From NCBI RefSeq assembly GCF_036711975.1, contig NC_091971.1:4161501-4225500 (forward strand): a stretch of 64,000 bases of DNA. The letters are read 5' to 3'. Numbering within the stretch: the stretch's first letter is position 1; each line of letters begins with the position of its first letter. A model generated the notes under the pieces. The model searched no databases, was not told where the DNA came from, and was given only the letters and a program-made list of their open reading frames with translations. Shown here in pieces: positions 1 to 13,895 of the stretch. The DNA is from Onthophagus taurus. Lineage: Eukaryota > Arthropoda > Insecta > Coleoptera > Scarabaeidae. The translations under genes and the position numbers were made by a program.

Positions 1-3596
<3,596 letters not shown>

Positions 3597-3874
3597 TAAA
3601 CTAATTATTTATTTATTTACATCAATTTTTTATTAATTAAAAAAAAGATGAGGTTTTATAAAAATTTATATTTTATACGAATGATATAAGTTACATGGTG
3701 GATATGATGGGATGTTTTAGATCAAAACAAAGAAAAATGCGTCCACCGACCCAACATTTCCAAAAAATTAATTCTTTTACTTCCAAAAAAAAATCGTTTT
3801 TTAAGTCAATGGGGCAAATATATTTTAAATAACAAACTTAGAAACGGAATGATTTTTCATAAAAGATTCTTAAC

Positions 3875-4301
<427 letters not shown>

Positions 4302-4652
4302 TATAAAAAAGATTTAATTGAACTTTTTTAATAAATAAACCAGATGTGTTGCTACAAAGACTGTTGAAATCTATTTGACGGCGAGTTCGACGTCGACAAG
4401 CGTTAAATTTTGACACGTTGGCTCACGTCATCATTAACCAGGAACAACAAGACGACTTAGTTATAAAACGAAATATTACTAAATCTCACTAAATTTCTCC
4501 TCATTTTGTATTGGCGCCCCTGACAAGATTTATTTACGTTCGTTTTTCAAGTTTGGTTACGCTGGATATGAAACTGACAAGTGACATCTTGACATTTGAT
4601 AGTTATGACTGACATTTATAGAAAGTAGGTTCTTCGGGACGCGACCAAAAAA
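4302..4652. promoter_or_regulatory. Shared divergent promoter region (Sec61 beta / ZAD gene)
   Basis: These 351 bp separate two divergent start codons and contain no repeat family seen elsewhere in the window. A bidirectional promoter is inferred from gene orientation only; I see no convincing TATA box. Confidence 0.4.
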
Positions 4653-5914
4653 ATGTATTTTCTATCGAATTTTTGTCGCGTATGCGTAACTAGCGACGAA
4701 AAATTAACGCACATCGATAATCGCGATTATGATGCGATAAGTTATAGTGTTAAATTAAAAAGTTGTACGAGGATGGTAAATAAATTTTTTAATTTTTTTT
4801 TGAGGTGTATCTGTCATATTGATTTTTCTTCGTTTTTAATTCGCAGGTGTTGGAAATGGATAGTTGGTCGGCTTTTATATGCGAAAAATGTATCGTAAAG
4901 TTACGAATATCGTACGATTTTAATTTGATGTGTTGCAAATCGACTTCGGTACTAAAGAATTATCTAAGCGAGATTTTGGGTAACTCGGAAAATGAAGCGT
5001 CGAAAATCTTCGAAAATTCCCAAGTTAAAGTATCCATGCCGAAATTATCCCCCCAACAACTACCTAAAATGCAAAGAAAATACGTATCGAAAGGAATAAG
5101 GTGTTCGTTGCTAAAAGAACTTTTAACGAAAATCGAAGATGATAAGAAGAAAGAGAAAAAAGTTAAATCCCAATTAGTTAGTTTTAATATAAACGGTTTA
5201 AAACCTTTAATAAATTTTACAAAGTTTTATAATTACGGTTACAAACTTGAAAATAATCAAATTGAAAGTATTAAATACGATCCAACTCCTTTAGATAAAT
5301 TAACTGATTTTGTGAATAATTATTTTCGTATTAATTTTTCTCATTTTCACGATAATGTTAACGCCGTTTTGGACGAATCCGAACGGTGGTTAGATGAAAA
5401 CGACTTCGAGGAGATGTTAAAACCTTGCCCCGAATCGCAAGTTAAATTCGAAGAAGTCATAATTGAACCAGATATAAATATAAAAAAAGAAATTTACGAC
5501 GATGAATACGATAACGATTACGAATATAATTATCCGACGACGTCAGATCATATAAAAATCGAAAATATTAAAACAGAAGGAGATATTCATACTTTATCAC
5601 ATCCTTATTTAGGGCATACAGATTGTGATCAATCAAATCCAGGTAGTAGCAGTAATAATCAATGTTATTCGCCTTTAGATCAACAAAATCAATCATCATT
5701 AGAATTATTAAAAGAATTTACGGTTAAATTTAAAAAACACCGCGGATTTTCGCCCCAAAATTATAGGTGTAGAACGAGAAATCATCCGTTTATTAGTCCA
5801 CAATTAAAAAATCAATTTTTACATCAAGATTTTAGTTGTAATGTTTGTAAAAGAAGGTTTAAAAGTCACGGTTATTTACACGCACATCGCAGCAAAATGA
5901 AACATTGGCAATAA
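4653..5914 (+). CDS. ZAD-type zinc-finger protein with one C-terminal C2H2 finger
   Basis: A two-exon gene (4653-4775, 4847-5914) encodes 396 residues. The N terminus carries a ZAD-like zinc-binding arrangement: FCRVC near residues 8-12, then after the intron CEKC and a helical stretch with LMCCKSTSVLKNYL. The exon 1 to exon 2 junction is phase 0 (TRM|VLEMDSW). The middle is acidic and low in order (KKEIYDDEYDNDYEYNY). The C terminus has one C2H2 finger, FSCNVCKRRF...HAHRSKMKH (C-x2-C-x12-H-x5-H). ZAD proteins are arthropod transcription factors that dimerise through the ZAD; having a single C2H2 finger is fewer than usual. Target genes cannot be inferred. Confidence 0.85.
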
Positions 5915-6476
5915 TATTTTTATTATGTTAAGATATTAAATTTTAAGTTTTAGGTACAAATATTGCTCTAAAATCGAATTCATTGGTGTTGGTATGTGAT
6001 TGAACAGTTTTTAACGCGTTTTAACTTTTCATTTTGATCAAACTTTTATTATTCCTTGTTAAAATGTTGAAAAAATCTCAATTTTTTGTTTTATTAAAAA
6101 AAGAAAAACTGCAATTCACAAGTGATACTGCCCCCCTTTTATGACTGTGTGTTTTATTGTTGTTTATAAGATTATTTTATGTATTAGACTAATATATTAG
6201 GTAACTAATTAAATTATCTGGTTATCTGATACCTCATTGGTTACTGTTTGAAATATTACGTCTTATATAATATTATTACATTTATTATTGTGAATATTTA
6301 ATGATTTATTAAGTTAGGAGATAAGACTATTGTACACTTAAAGCATTTTCTTCTCGAAAAAAACATCAAACCAATTTTATTTTGTTAATAATACACAATT
6401 GAAATATAGTTTTTTTATATTAATATCTTTTTTTAATAGAACAAGCGGCCTTCTTTTTCTTTCTCTTCCCTAGAGT
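5915..6476. other. Intergenic AT-rich DNA
   Basis: I see no gene, RNA or repeat structure between the ZAD stop codon and the hAT element, apart from homopolymer-rich AT sequence that probably includes the ZAD gene 3'UTR. Confidence 0.5.
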
Positions 6477-8158
6477 CAGAGGCGGCGCTACCGGGGGATG
6501 CAAGGGGTGCCGCCTAAAAGGGGGCCCCGGCGCCTTTTTAATGTTTTCTCCAACAATATCTTATCTTTCTTTTGCAGTATTTAGACCTGTAAGCAGTAGC
6601 TAGTCTTCAGAAAGCAGTATTTAGTCTCCACAAAGCAATTTTAGTCTTTAGAAAGCAGTATTTAATGTTCCAGATGCTGTATTTAGATCTGTTCGCAGTA
6701 TCTAGTCTTCAGAAAACAGTATTTAGTCTTCTAGAAGCAGTATCTAGTCTTCTGCCAAAGTTATGTATGTTTTCTCCAAAATATTTTATCTTTCTTTTGC
6801 AGTATTTAGACCTGTTAGCAATAGCTAGTCTTCAGAAAGCAGTATTTAGTCTCTACAAAGCAATTTTAGTCTTTAGAAAGCAGTATTTAGTGTTCCAGAT
6901 GCTGTATTTAGACCTGTTGGCAGTATCTAGTCTTCAGAAAACAGTATTTAGTCTTCTAGAAGCAGTATCTAGTCTTCTGCCAAAGTTATGTATGTTTTCT
7001 CCAACAATATCTTATCTTTCTTTTGCAGTACTTAGACCTGTCGGCAGTATCTAGTCTTCAGAAAGCAGTATTTAGTCTCCACAAAGCAATTTTAGTCTTT
7101 AGAAAGCAGTATTTAGTGTTCCAGATGCTGTATTTAGACCTATCGGAAGTATCTAGTCTTCAGAAAACAGTATTTAGACTTCTAGAAGCAGTATCTAGTC
7201 TTCTGCTAACGTTATGTATGTTTTCTCCAACAATATCTTATCTTTCTTTTGCAGTACTTAGACCTGTCAGCAGTATCCAGTCTTCAGAAAGCAGTATTTA
7301 GTCTCCACAAAGCAATTTTAGTTTTTAGAAAGCAGTATTTAGTGTTCTAGATGCTGTATTTAGACCTGTCGGCAATATCTAATCTTCAGAAAGCAGTATT
7401 TGATCTTCCAGAGCAGTATCTAGTCTTCAGAAAGCAGTATTTTGTTTTTTAGAAGTATCTAGTCTTCTGCCAACGTTATGTATGTTTCATTCTTGATACT
7501 AACAGCTACTTCTTTCTGAGTGTCTATCATCATCTTTTTGGGAGCCTCTTATTATCTATACGGACCTTGTACCACCCGGTACCTCATTTCTGCAGCTGTT
7601 ACTTTGCTTTTGTGCTTATCCTGCATTGGCAAAGTTTCCGTATTGGTGATTTCCTGTGCAATAACAATGGGCCATTGGTTTCTTATTCATATTCCTCGCA
7701 TTTTTTTATTGAACACATAAATATTGCCATGAAAAATCATGTTTGGTTTATAATCAATTTTTTGTTTTCTCTGAACAGTAATTTCAGACTTCATATGGAC
7801 TTTGAACAATGTAATTCCTGTTTTTTGCTGAAGTCTAGTTTATAACTATTGCAATTTCAGACTTTTTCTTGCAAATTAACCTTCTGACCAGAGTATTCCT
7901 GACTATTCCCTTAAGTTTGGTTTTTCACCAGTATAGTTCTTAAATTTTTGCTGAAGTATTTTCTTTTTTAAGTTTATTTATATTTCTTTGATTATATATA
8001 TTTTTTTAATTAAAATGCATTTTATAATTTTTTTAAATTAAAATGAATTTTTAATTTTTCCCCCGCATTTTGGGCGCTCCCCATTCCGCCAAAATGCTTA
8101 GGGGGGGGGAGACTCCGGTTCCCGCACCCTGGCGCTTCATTTGCTAGCGCCGGCACTG
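6477..8158. mobile_element. Non-autonomous hAT-type DNA transposon with internal minisatellite
   Basis: The left end reads CAGAGGCGGCGCTA and the right end, reverse-complemented, CAGTGCCGGCGCTA (11 of 14 match). Both are flanked by the identical 8 bp CCTAGAGT (6469-6476 and 8159-8166), the target-site duplication size of the hAT superfamily. The ends are strikingly GC-rich (for example 6480-6535 and 8060-8158) against an AT-rich interior. No transposase is visible. Positions 6540-7480 are a tandem repeat of about 240 bp built from CAGTATCTAGTCTTC-like words; open frames there are by-products of the repeat. The exact duplication implies insertion recent enough to have kept its footprint. Confidence 0.85.
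6540..7480. repeat. About 240-bp tandem repeat inside the hAT element
   Basis: Roughly four units each contain TTTTGCAGTA, CCTGTCGGCAGTATCTAGTC, a block with CCACAAAGCAATTTTAGTC, and ATGTATGTTTTCTCC. Similar CAGTATCTAGTCTTC words recur in the inverted repeat at 30889-31350. Confidence 0.85.
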
Positions 8159-8424
8159 CCTAGAGTGCCCCCTAACGTGACGTTGGGGATCTCATTTTCT
8201 GAATTTTTCCCTCCTCAGCAAGACTTGCCAGACTAGCGCAATCTATATCTGTCTCTTCCTATGTTGTTCTCGGTTTAACTTCGATCATCCTCTCGGCCTG
8301 TATTAATTTCAGCAACATATTGAGCTCTTCTCAAATACGGCTGTTCTGTGCTCTATCTCGTCGTGTCTTTCCTGCAAGCTCTCTTAAAACGGCTAAATCA
8401 TACAACAATCTATCGCTGAATAAC

Positions 8425-8720
8425 AATTAAACCTAGAACTAACACTAGACCTAGAACTACACAATTAGAAAGTTTCGGGTTGTTTCTAGTTGTAGATCTA
8501 GTGTTAGTTCTAGTTTTACACTATCAGTAGAACTAACACAAGACCTAAAACTAGAATCATTCGGGTTTAGCCATCTTAAGAGACGTGCGGCTAAACCCGA
8601 ATGTTTCTAATTCTAGATCTAGTGTTAGTTCCAGTTTTATATCATTAGAACTAACACTAGACCTAGAGCTAGAATCATTCGGGTTTAGCCGTCTTGAGAG
8701 ACGTGCGGCTAAACCCGAAA
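8425..8720. repeat. CTAG-palindrome repeat, copy 2
   Basis: Alternating direct and inverted CTAGAACTAACACTAGACC blocks and TTTAGCCGTCTTGAGAGACG hairpins occur here, the same family as at 47660-50055. Confidence 0.85.
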
Positions 8721-8967
8721 CTTAATGTTATTTTAATGTTATTTGGGTTATATTTAAAAACATAATCCAAATGTTCTCAATGCAACGTGATTCTCTGGCC
8801 GCTACTTTTCGACTTTTCTGGTATGGTTGTTTCGTTAGTATATATTCTTATTCAGGCATTTAATTACAAATTAGTTAACATAAAATATACGAGCCCGTTT
8901 AAAGTTGGAAAACAACATAAATCTTCAAATTTAATACCGAATGAAATTCCTAACCTATATTTGACAA

Positions 8968-9005
8968 GACTCCTGATGATGGCTTAAGCCGCAACCGGTA
9001 GAGTC
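8968..9005 (+). ncRNA. Hammerhead-ribozyme-like motif (degenerate, PLE/retrozyme style)
   Basis: The order of elements matches a type I hammerhead: stem I GACTC (8968-8972), core CTGATGA (8973-8979), palindromic stem II GGCTTAAGCC (8981-8990), a GCAA segment where GAAA is expected, short palindromic stem III ACCGGT, then A and the closing stem I strand GAGTC (9001-9005). Hammerheads with such minimal stem III are known from Penelope-like elements and retrozymes. Two departures, an extra T after CTGATGA and C for A in GAAA, suggest that this copy is inactive. No reverse transcriptase is seen nearby. Confidence 0.45.
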
Positions 9006-9240
9006 AACAATAAATAATATATTGGAGTATTAAATACAGTTTTATTTTTCAAAGATAATAAAGATATTGCAATTTTGTCGATTTTTACTTCTTTCTAACA
9101 CAAAATCATTTTTATCTCCGAACTGGTTGCTGATAGAGTATTAACTTACCCACCATATTAATTTCGGGGCTTCCCAAAAAAGTAAACACTTTTCTTTATT
9201 ATACATATTATAAGCTACACATCATACATTTTAAAAACAA

Positions 9241-10161
9241 TTAACTTAAAAAGTTTATTAATACAATAATCATACTATTTAAGACCTTTCCGTTCATTAA
9301 TACACTACTAGCCGCTCTTTCTATAAAATATCGATTAGCATCTACTCTACAATAAACGGATAAATTTCTTGAACACGGTCCTAAACCCCAAGAAATAATT
9401 CCCACTTGAACTCTTCGTTCATATATAACCGGACCGCCACTATCACCTTTAGAATCGATTCCTTGGCTTTCACTAGGTATCGAACAAAATATCAGTTCAT
9501 CATTAAAGTATCTCGCCGCACTATTTTGATATAAAATTGAATAACACCCCGATTGAGTGACAACGTTGGTTTCTGCGCATTGCAAATTCCATTTTTCGTG
9601 TGGAATTCGTTCGGAGTTATTGCATTGATATTCGTTGCGACCATATCCTGCTATATAGACGGTTTTATCGCCGGTTAATAACTCATTAAACACATCGCTA
9701 CCGCCTAATTGGACAACTTTTGTTGTGTTCGTTATTTCGAAAGGTTCATCGAAGAGTATAACGCAGACATCAAACAAAATTCCTCCAGCAAACGATCTAA
9801 ATAGCGGGTGGATGATGATTTTTGAACTAAATTTTTGTTGGTCATACGTCCAACCTCCTTTTTTTAAATTGCTATAAGCGGTCACATTAATCCCTTTGTA
9901 GCAACAATGAGCGGCGGTTAGCACGGCATTCGGACTTATAAGCGATCCACCACAAGATTTTACCGAATTCAATCCATACATTATTTGTAAATAAACGTAA
10001 TATGAAAATTCGGTTTCATTGCATGGTCTACCTTCTCTTATTCCACTTATTTGTATTTGAACACCAAATGAATAGGATTTATTGTATGTAATACACGTTA
10101 ATATCGAATATATAAGATAAGAAATAATTTTTTTAAACAATGTTTGAAGGTTCATTGACAT
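9241..10161 (-). CDS. Secreted trypsin-like serine protease (S1 family), single exon
   Basis: An intronless frame encodes 306 residues. The N terminus has a hydrophobic signal-like segment (about residues 11-25, IISYLIYSILTCIT). The catalytic triad is His85 in LTAAHC, Asp131 in FDVCVI and Ser241 in GDSGGP. Several features are atypical. The usual IVGG activation motif is replaced by ISGIREGRPC (about residues 38-47). The loop before Ser241 reads GIDSKGDSGG, so the cysteine usually three residues before GDS-Ser is Ser. The C terminus is hydrophobic (SMIIVLINFLS), which could be a membrane or GPI-type tail. With those changes it could be an active digestive or immune protease or a specialised member; substrate specificity is not clear. 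A duplicate of its last codons and 3' flank lies at 13340-13470. Confidence 0.85.
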   Translation of the reverse strand: MSMNLQTLFKKIISYLIYSILTCITYNKSYSFGVQIQISGIREGRPCNETEFSYYVYLQIMYGLNSVKSCGGSLISPNAVLTAAHCCYKGINVTAYSNLKKGGWTYDQQKFSSKIIIHPLFRSFAGGILFDVCVILFDEPFEITNTTKVVQLGGSDVFNELLTGDKTVYIAGYGRNEYQCNNSERIPHEKWNLQCAETNVVTQSGCYSILYQNSAARYFNDELIFCSIPSESQGIDSKGDSGGPVIYERRVQVGIISWGLGPCSRNLSVYCRVDANRYFIERAASSVLMNGKVLNSMIIVLINFLS

Positions 10162-10261
10162 ATATAATCATTTTATGACGTACAATATTACGATTTTGAA
10201 AATTTTGGTTTGAAAGAATCTTGGAAAAATGTTGATCATTATATTAATCTAAATCTGGTCA

Positions 10262-10360
10262 TTATATTGTAGCGCCTCGGCCATAAGCGGCCTCGACTAC
10301 TCATCAACAGACTTAGACTTATAGATCTTTTGAGTAATTAAGCCGAGGCTCAGTGATTGA
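10262..10360. repeat. GCCGAGG repeat, single inverted copy
   Basis: The segment GTAGCGCCTCGGCC...GCGGCCTCG is the reverse complement of the core repeated at 22365-22965. A second AAGCCGAGGCTCAGTG follows about 60 bp on. Confidence 0.6.
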
Positions 10361-10600
10361 GATTATATTAACCTAAAACTTTTAATTATATTGTGGTAGT
10401 CTTCATATTGTGATGATAGTCATGATATTGTTTGGAATTTTTTTGCAAAACTGTACAATCATATAATCTTTGTTTTGACATAATCAAAAAAAAGAAATAA
10501 ATATCAAAACGTCAATCAAATGAATTTAATTTTTACTCCTCAATATAATTTCGACCGAAAATGTCATTAATGTGAACTATCTAACTAACGAATAAATATA

Positions 10601-11697
10601 ATGAAACAGTACATTTCTATAAAAAGTTAAGTTGAATTAAGTTTTTGATCCAACATAACCGATTATTTACGTTTTAGATTATAGATGGAAAATATACGAG
10701 GATATTAACGTGGTACGATTGTTAAGACTATTTTTTGCGGAACTCTTAGGAACCGCCATACTGGTGTTCCTTGGTTGTATGGCCGATGTTTTACTTGAAT
10801 CTAAAATACAGATTGCTTTTGCGTTTGGATTTGGAGCAATGGTGGCGATTGAAGTAAAAAAAAATCACAAAGGGACATATTTTCATTACTTTGCAAATGT
10901 ACTCTTAATTCTAGACTTTCATAAATACTTCTGGAGCGAATATAAACCCGGCAGTTTCCATCGGATTATTTATAATGGGTCGAAACGCTTTAATAGATTT
11001 ACCGCTATATATAATCGGTCAGTTCGTTGGAGGAATTGCAGGACATGCGTTGATGATGGTTTGTTCTTCAAAATAATTTATTTTTATGTTTTTGAAATGT
11101 TAATATTTTCGTATAGATAATACTTTCGAAGGATGATGAAAATAACTACGTGTCTGTAAAAGGTGTTCCATGTTGTTGTCCTATAAAAGGCTCATACGTA
11201 GGAGATTATCCAGCCTGTCTTTGCGAGTTTTTTCTAACATTTTTATGGGTTGTTGCTATCGGGGCTGCTTATGATTGGCGCAACAGAGATCGACTTGATT
11301 CAGTTTCAGCTCGGATCGGTTTGGTTATTACTGGTTTATATTTAGCTGGGGCAAGTAAAAATTACTACATTTTTTCGCACTTTTTATATTAATCGCAAAG
11401 ATAGTTTTAATAATAATGTATTATAGGCATCTATATCTGGAGCATCTATGAATCCAGCTAGAGCATTGGGTCCATCTGTAAATAATCACTTCTTCGATGA
11501 TTTTTACTGGGTAATAAATAGATTTTTTTATAACAATTTCATACTTGCATTTTTTGATATATATTTAGATGATATTTAGATATATATTTTTTTAGATATA
11601 TTATGTTGGACCTTTAATGGGTGGTATAATAGGATCAGTGTTCTACAGAGCACTTTTTCAAATACCAGAGCCTGGAGTTGATGATGTTGAAACCTAA
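10601..11697 (+). CDS. Aquaporin 1 of the cluster (MIP family, entomoglyceroporin-like)
   Basis: Major intrinsic protein, a plasma-membrane channel for glycerol and/or water. Exons 10601-10625, 10678-10853, 10915-11058, 11117-11350, 11427-11510 and 11596-11697 give 254 residues with consistent phases. The first exon (MKQYISIK plus one base, phase 1) is inferred; it fits the phase of the paralogues and leaves a 52-bp intron. The channel body starts LLRLFFAELLGTAILVFLGC. The first box is ANINPAV (N78-P79-A80) and the second ASMNPAR (N202-R205). The TM5 position of the water-selective His is Tyr190. Loop C contains a Cys cluster (PCCCP). The fourth intron uses a GC donor (GGG|gcaagt), which alone gives the correct phase and lines up with the paralogues. 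This is the only member on the plus strand and the only one with an intact first NPA. Confidence 0.88.
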
Positions 11698-11924
11698 CTC
11701 CGCTGCTACACCAATCTATTAAAAAGCTATTTAGATATAACTATATTTTTTTAATATATATTTCGTAACATTGCCCACTGGTATTGTTTTTAACATGTTC
11801 ATGTTGTTATGTTTTGGGGTTTGACTCAAAATAAAAGTTATTGCTCTCAAAAGAACTATGAATTTGCAATTAGATAGCTAATGATTACAGATTATAGATA
11901 TGCAGAATAGACAAGAGCACTGGA
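11698..11924. other. Spacer, no gene seen
   Basis: AT-rich sequence follows the aquaporin 1 stop and probably includes its 3'UTR; the satellite array begins near 11925. Confidence 0.4.
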
Positions 11925-13310
11925 AAGTACTATAGAAGAAAGAAACTCCGAATAGAAAAGCACTGGAAAGATGTTCTTATAACATCTACACCGCTCTTTA
12001 AATCAAAATGATGGGTATGTTTATGAATACACTGAAGTATTTGGAAGAAAAAAAGTTTTCTTAGTGAATGCTCTATCAGCAACCGATTTGGAGATAAACA
12101 GGATTTTGTGCGAAAAGAATGAAAATCGGTAAAATCGAGATATCTTTATTATTTCCCCATAACTTCTGCGCTACTCTTTAAATTAATATGGTGGGTAAGT
12201 TAATGTATTAATTGAAGTATTATGAACAAAAAATATTGTCTTAATGAATGCTCTATCAGCAACCAGTTCGGAGATAAAAATGATTTTGTGTTAAAAAGAG
12301 CAAGAAATCGACAAAACAGCGATATCTTTATTATCGCTCTTATAACATCTACACCGCTATTTAAATTAAAATGATGGGTATGTTTATGAATACACTAAAG
12401 TATTTCGAAGAAAAGAAGTGTTGTTAGTGAATGTTCTATCAGCAACCCATTTGAAGATAAACAGGATTTTGTGTGAAAAAGAATGAAAATCGGTAAAATC
12501 GAGATATCTTTATTTTTTTCCCCATAACTTCTGCGCTACTCTTTAAATTAATATGGTGGGTAAATTAATAAATTAATTGACGTATTTTGAACAATAAAGG
12601 TTCTCTTAATGAATACTCTATCAGCAACCAGTTCGGAGATAAAAATGATTTTGTGTTAAAAAGAAGTAAAAATCGACAAAATTGCAATATCTTTATTATC
12701 GTTCTTATAACATCTACACTGTTCTTTAAATTAAAATGATGAGTATGTTTATGAATATGCTGAAGTATTTCGAAGAAAAAAGTTCTCTTAGTGAATACTC
12801 CATCAGCAACCGATTTGGAGATAAACAGGATTTTGTGTGAAAAAGAATCAAAATCGGTAAAATCGAGATATCTTTATTTTTTTCCCCATAACTTCTGCGC
12901 TACTCTTTAAATTAATATGGTGGGTACATTAATAAATTAATTGACGTATTTGGAACAAAAAAGGTTCCCTTAATGAATACTCTATCAGCAACCAGTTCGG
13001 AGATAAAAATGATTTTGTGTTAGAAAGAAGTAAAAATCGATAAAATTACAATATCTTTATTATCGATCTTATAACATCTACACCGCTCTTTAAATTAAAA
13101 TGATGAGTATGTTTATGAATATACTGAAGTATTTCGAAGAAAAAAAGTTCTCTTAGTGAATACTCCATCAGCAACTCATTTGGAGATAAACAGGATTTTG
13201 TGTGAAAAAGAATGAAAATCAGTAAAATCGAGATATCTTTATTTTTTTCCCTATAACTTCTGCATTACTCTTTAAATTAATATGGTTGGTAAGTTAATGT
13301 ATTAATTGAA
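11925..13310. repeat. Satellite A, dimeric unit about 364 bp
   Basis: Tandem units of about 182 bp alternate in two diverged versions, making a higher-order unit of about 364 bp. The landmark GATAAACAGGATTTTGTGTG recurs near 12095, 12460, 12823 and 13187. The same family appears at 15640-17285, so it flanks aquaporin 2 on both sides. Confidence 0.93.
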
Positions 13311-13339
13311 GAATCTTGTTCGATGTGTGTGTTATACTC

Positions 13340-13470
13340 TTCGTATTAATGAACGGAAAGGTCTTAAATTGTGTTAATAAACTTTTTAAGTTAATTATTA
13401 TTATTTTATTTAAAAATGTGTAATGTCTAGCTTATGTAATACAGAAAAGTGTTTACTTTTTAGAGAAAGA
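13340..13470 (+). pseudogene. Duplicated 3' fragment of the serine protease gene
   Basis: The stretch TTAATGAACGGAAAGGTCTTAAAT...TTAATAAACTTTTTAAGTTAATT...AGAAAAGTGTTTACTTTTT matches the reverse complement of 9175-9300, i.e. the last codons and 3' flank of the protease, with small gaps. The rest of the gene is absent here. It is therefore a truncated inverted duplicate about 4 kb from the source. Confidence 0.75.
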
Positions 13471-13895
13471 AACCGTTTTTCAAAATTATATTTAGTTTTT
13501 GAGAAAAAAGTGTTCAAAATTGTCCAATTTTTAAGATGACGTAATTTTAGATCTTTTCATAAAAAAGGACATAGAAACCATCTTAAGGTGTAATATTTAA
13601 CAGGAATAACTTAAATACCTTTGATAACGTTTATTTTAGTCAGGTATTCGTTGACATTTAAAGAACTTGTTCTAAATACTTCAAATAAAACAAAAAATTG
13701 CTACTTAACAATAGATAAGTATTTATATTTATTTTATTTAACAGTTATATACAAGATGCGATCATTTCATTTTATACAAACTAACTCTATTCGAATGATA
13801 ATAACGTTAAAAAATTGATTTGTACCTGAATAGGTTAAAACTCCGTTCGGATTTTACAATTTTAATAAACATTTTTCATAAAAATAAATTGAATT
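13471..13895. other. Spacer next to the aquaporin 2 3' end
   Basis: AT-rich DNA in which I see no gene. The open frame at 13621-13818 has no domain and a composition like its surroundings. Confidence 0.4.

Noticed and set aside
6665-7301. Two long plus-strand open frames rich in Leu/Phe/Ser
   Set aside because: They repeat in step with the 240-bp minisatellite inside the hAT element and show no domain; they are by-products of the array.
8787-8987. 66-codon plus-strand frame with a hydrophobic start
   Set aside because: No homology recognised; its end overlaps the hammerhead-like segment, so it is probably non-coding element DNA.
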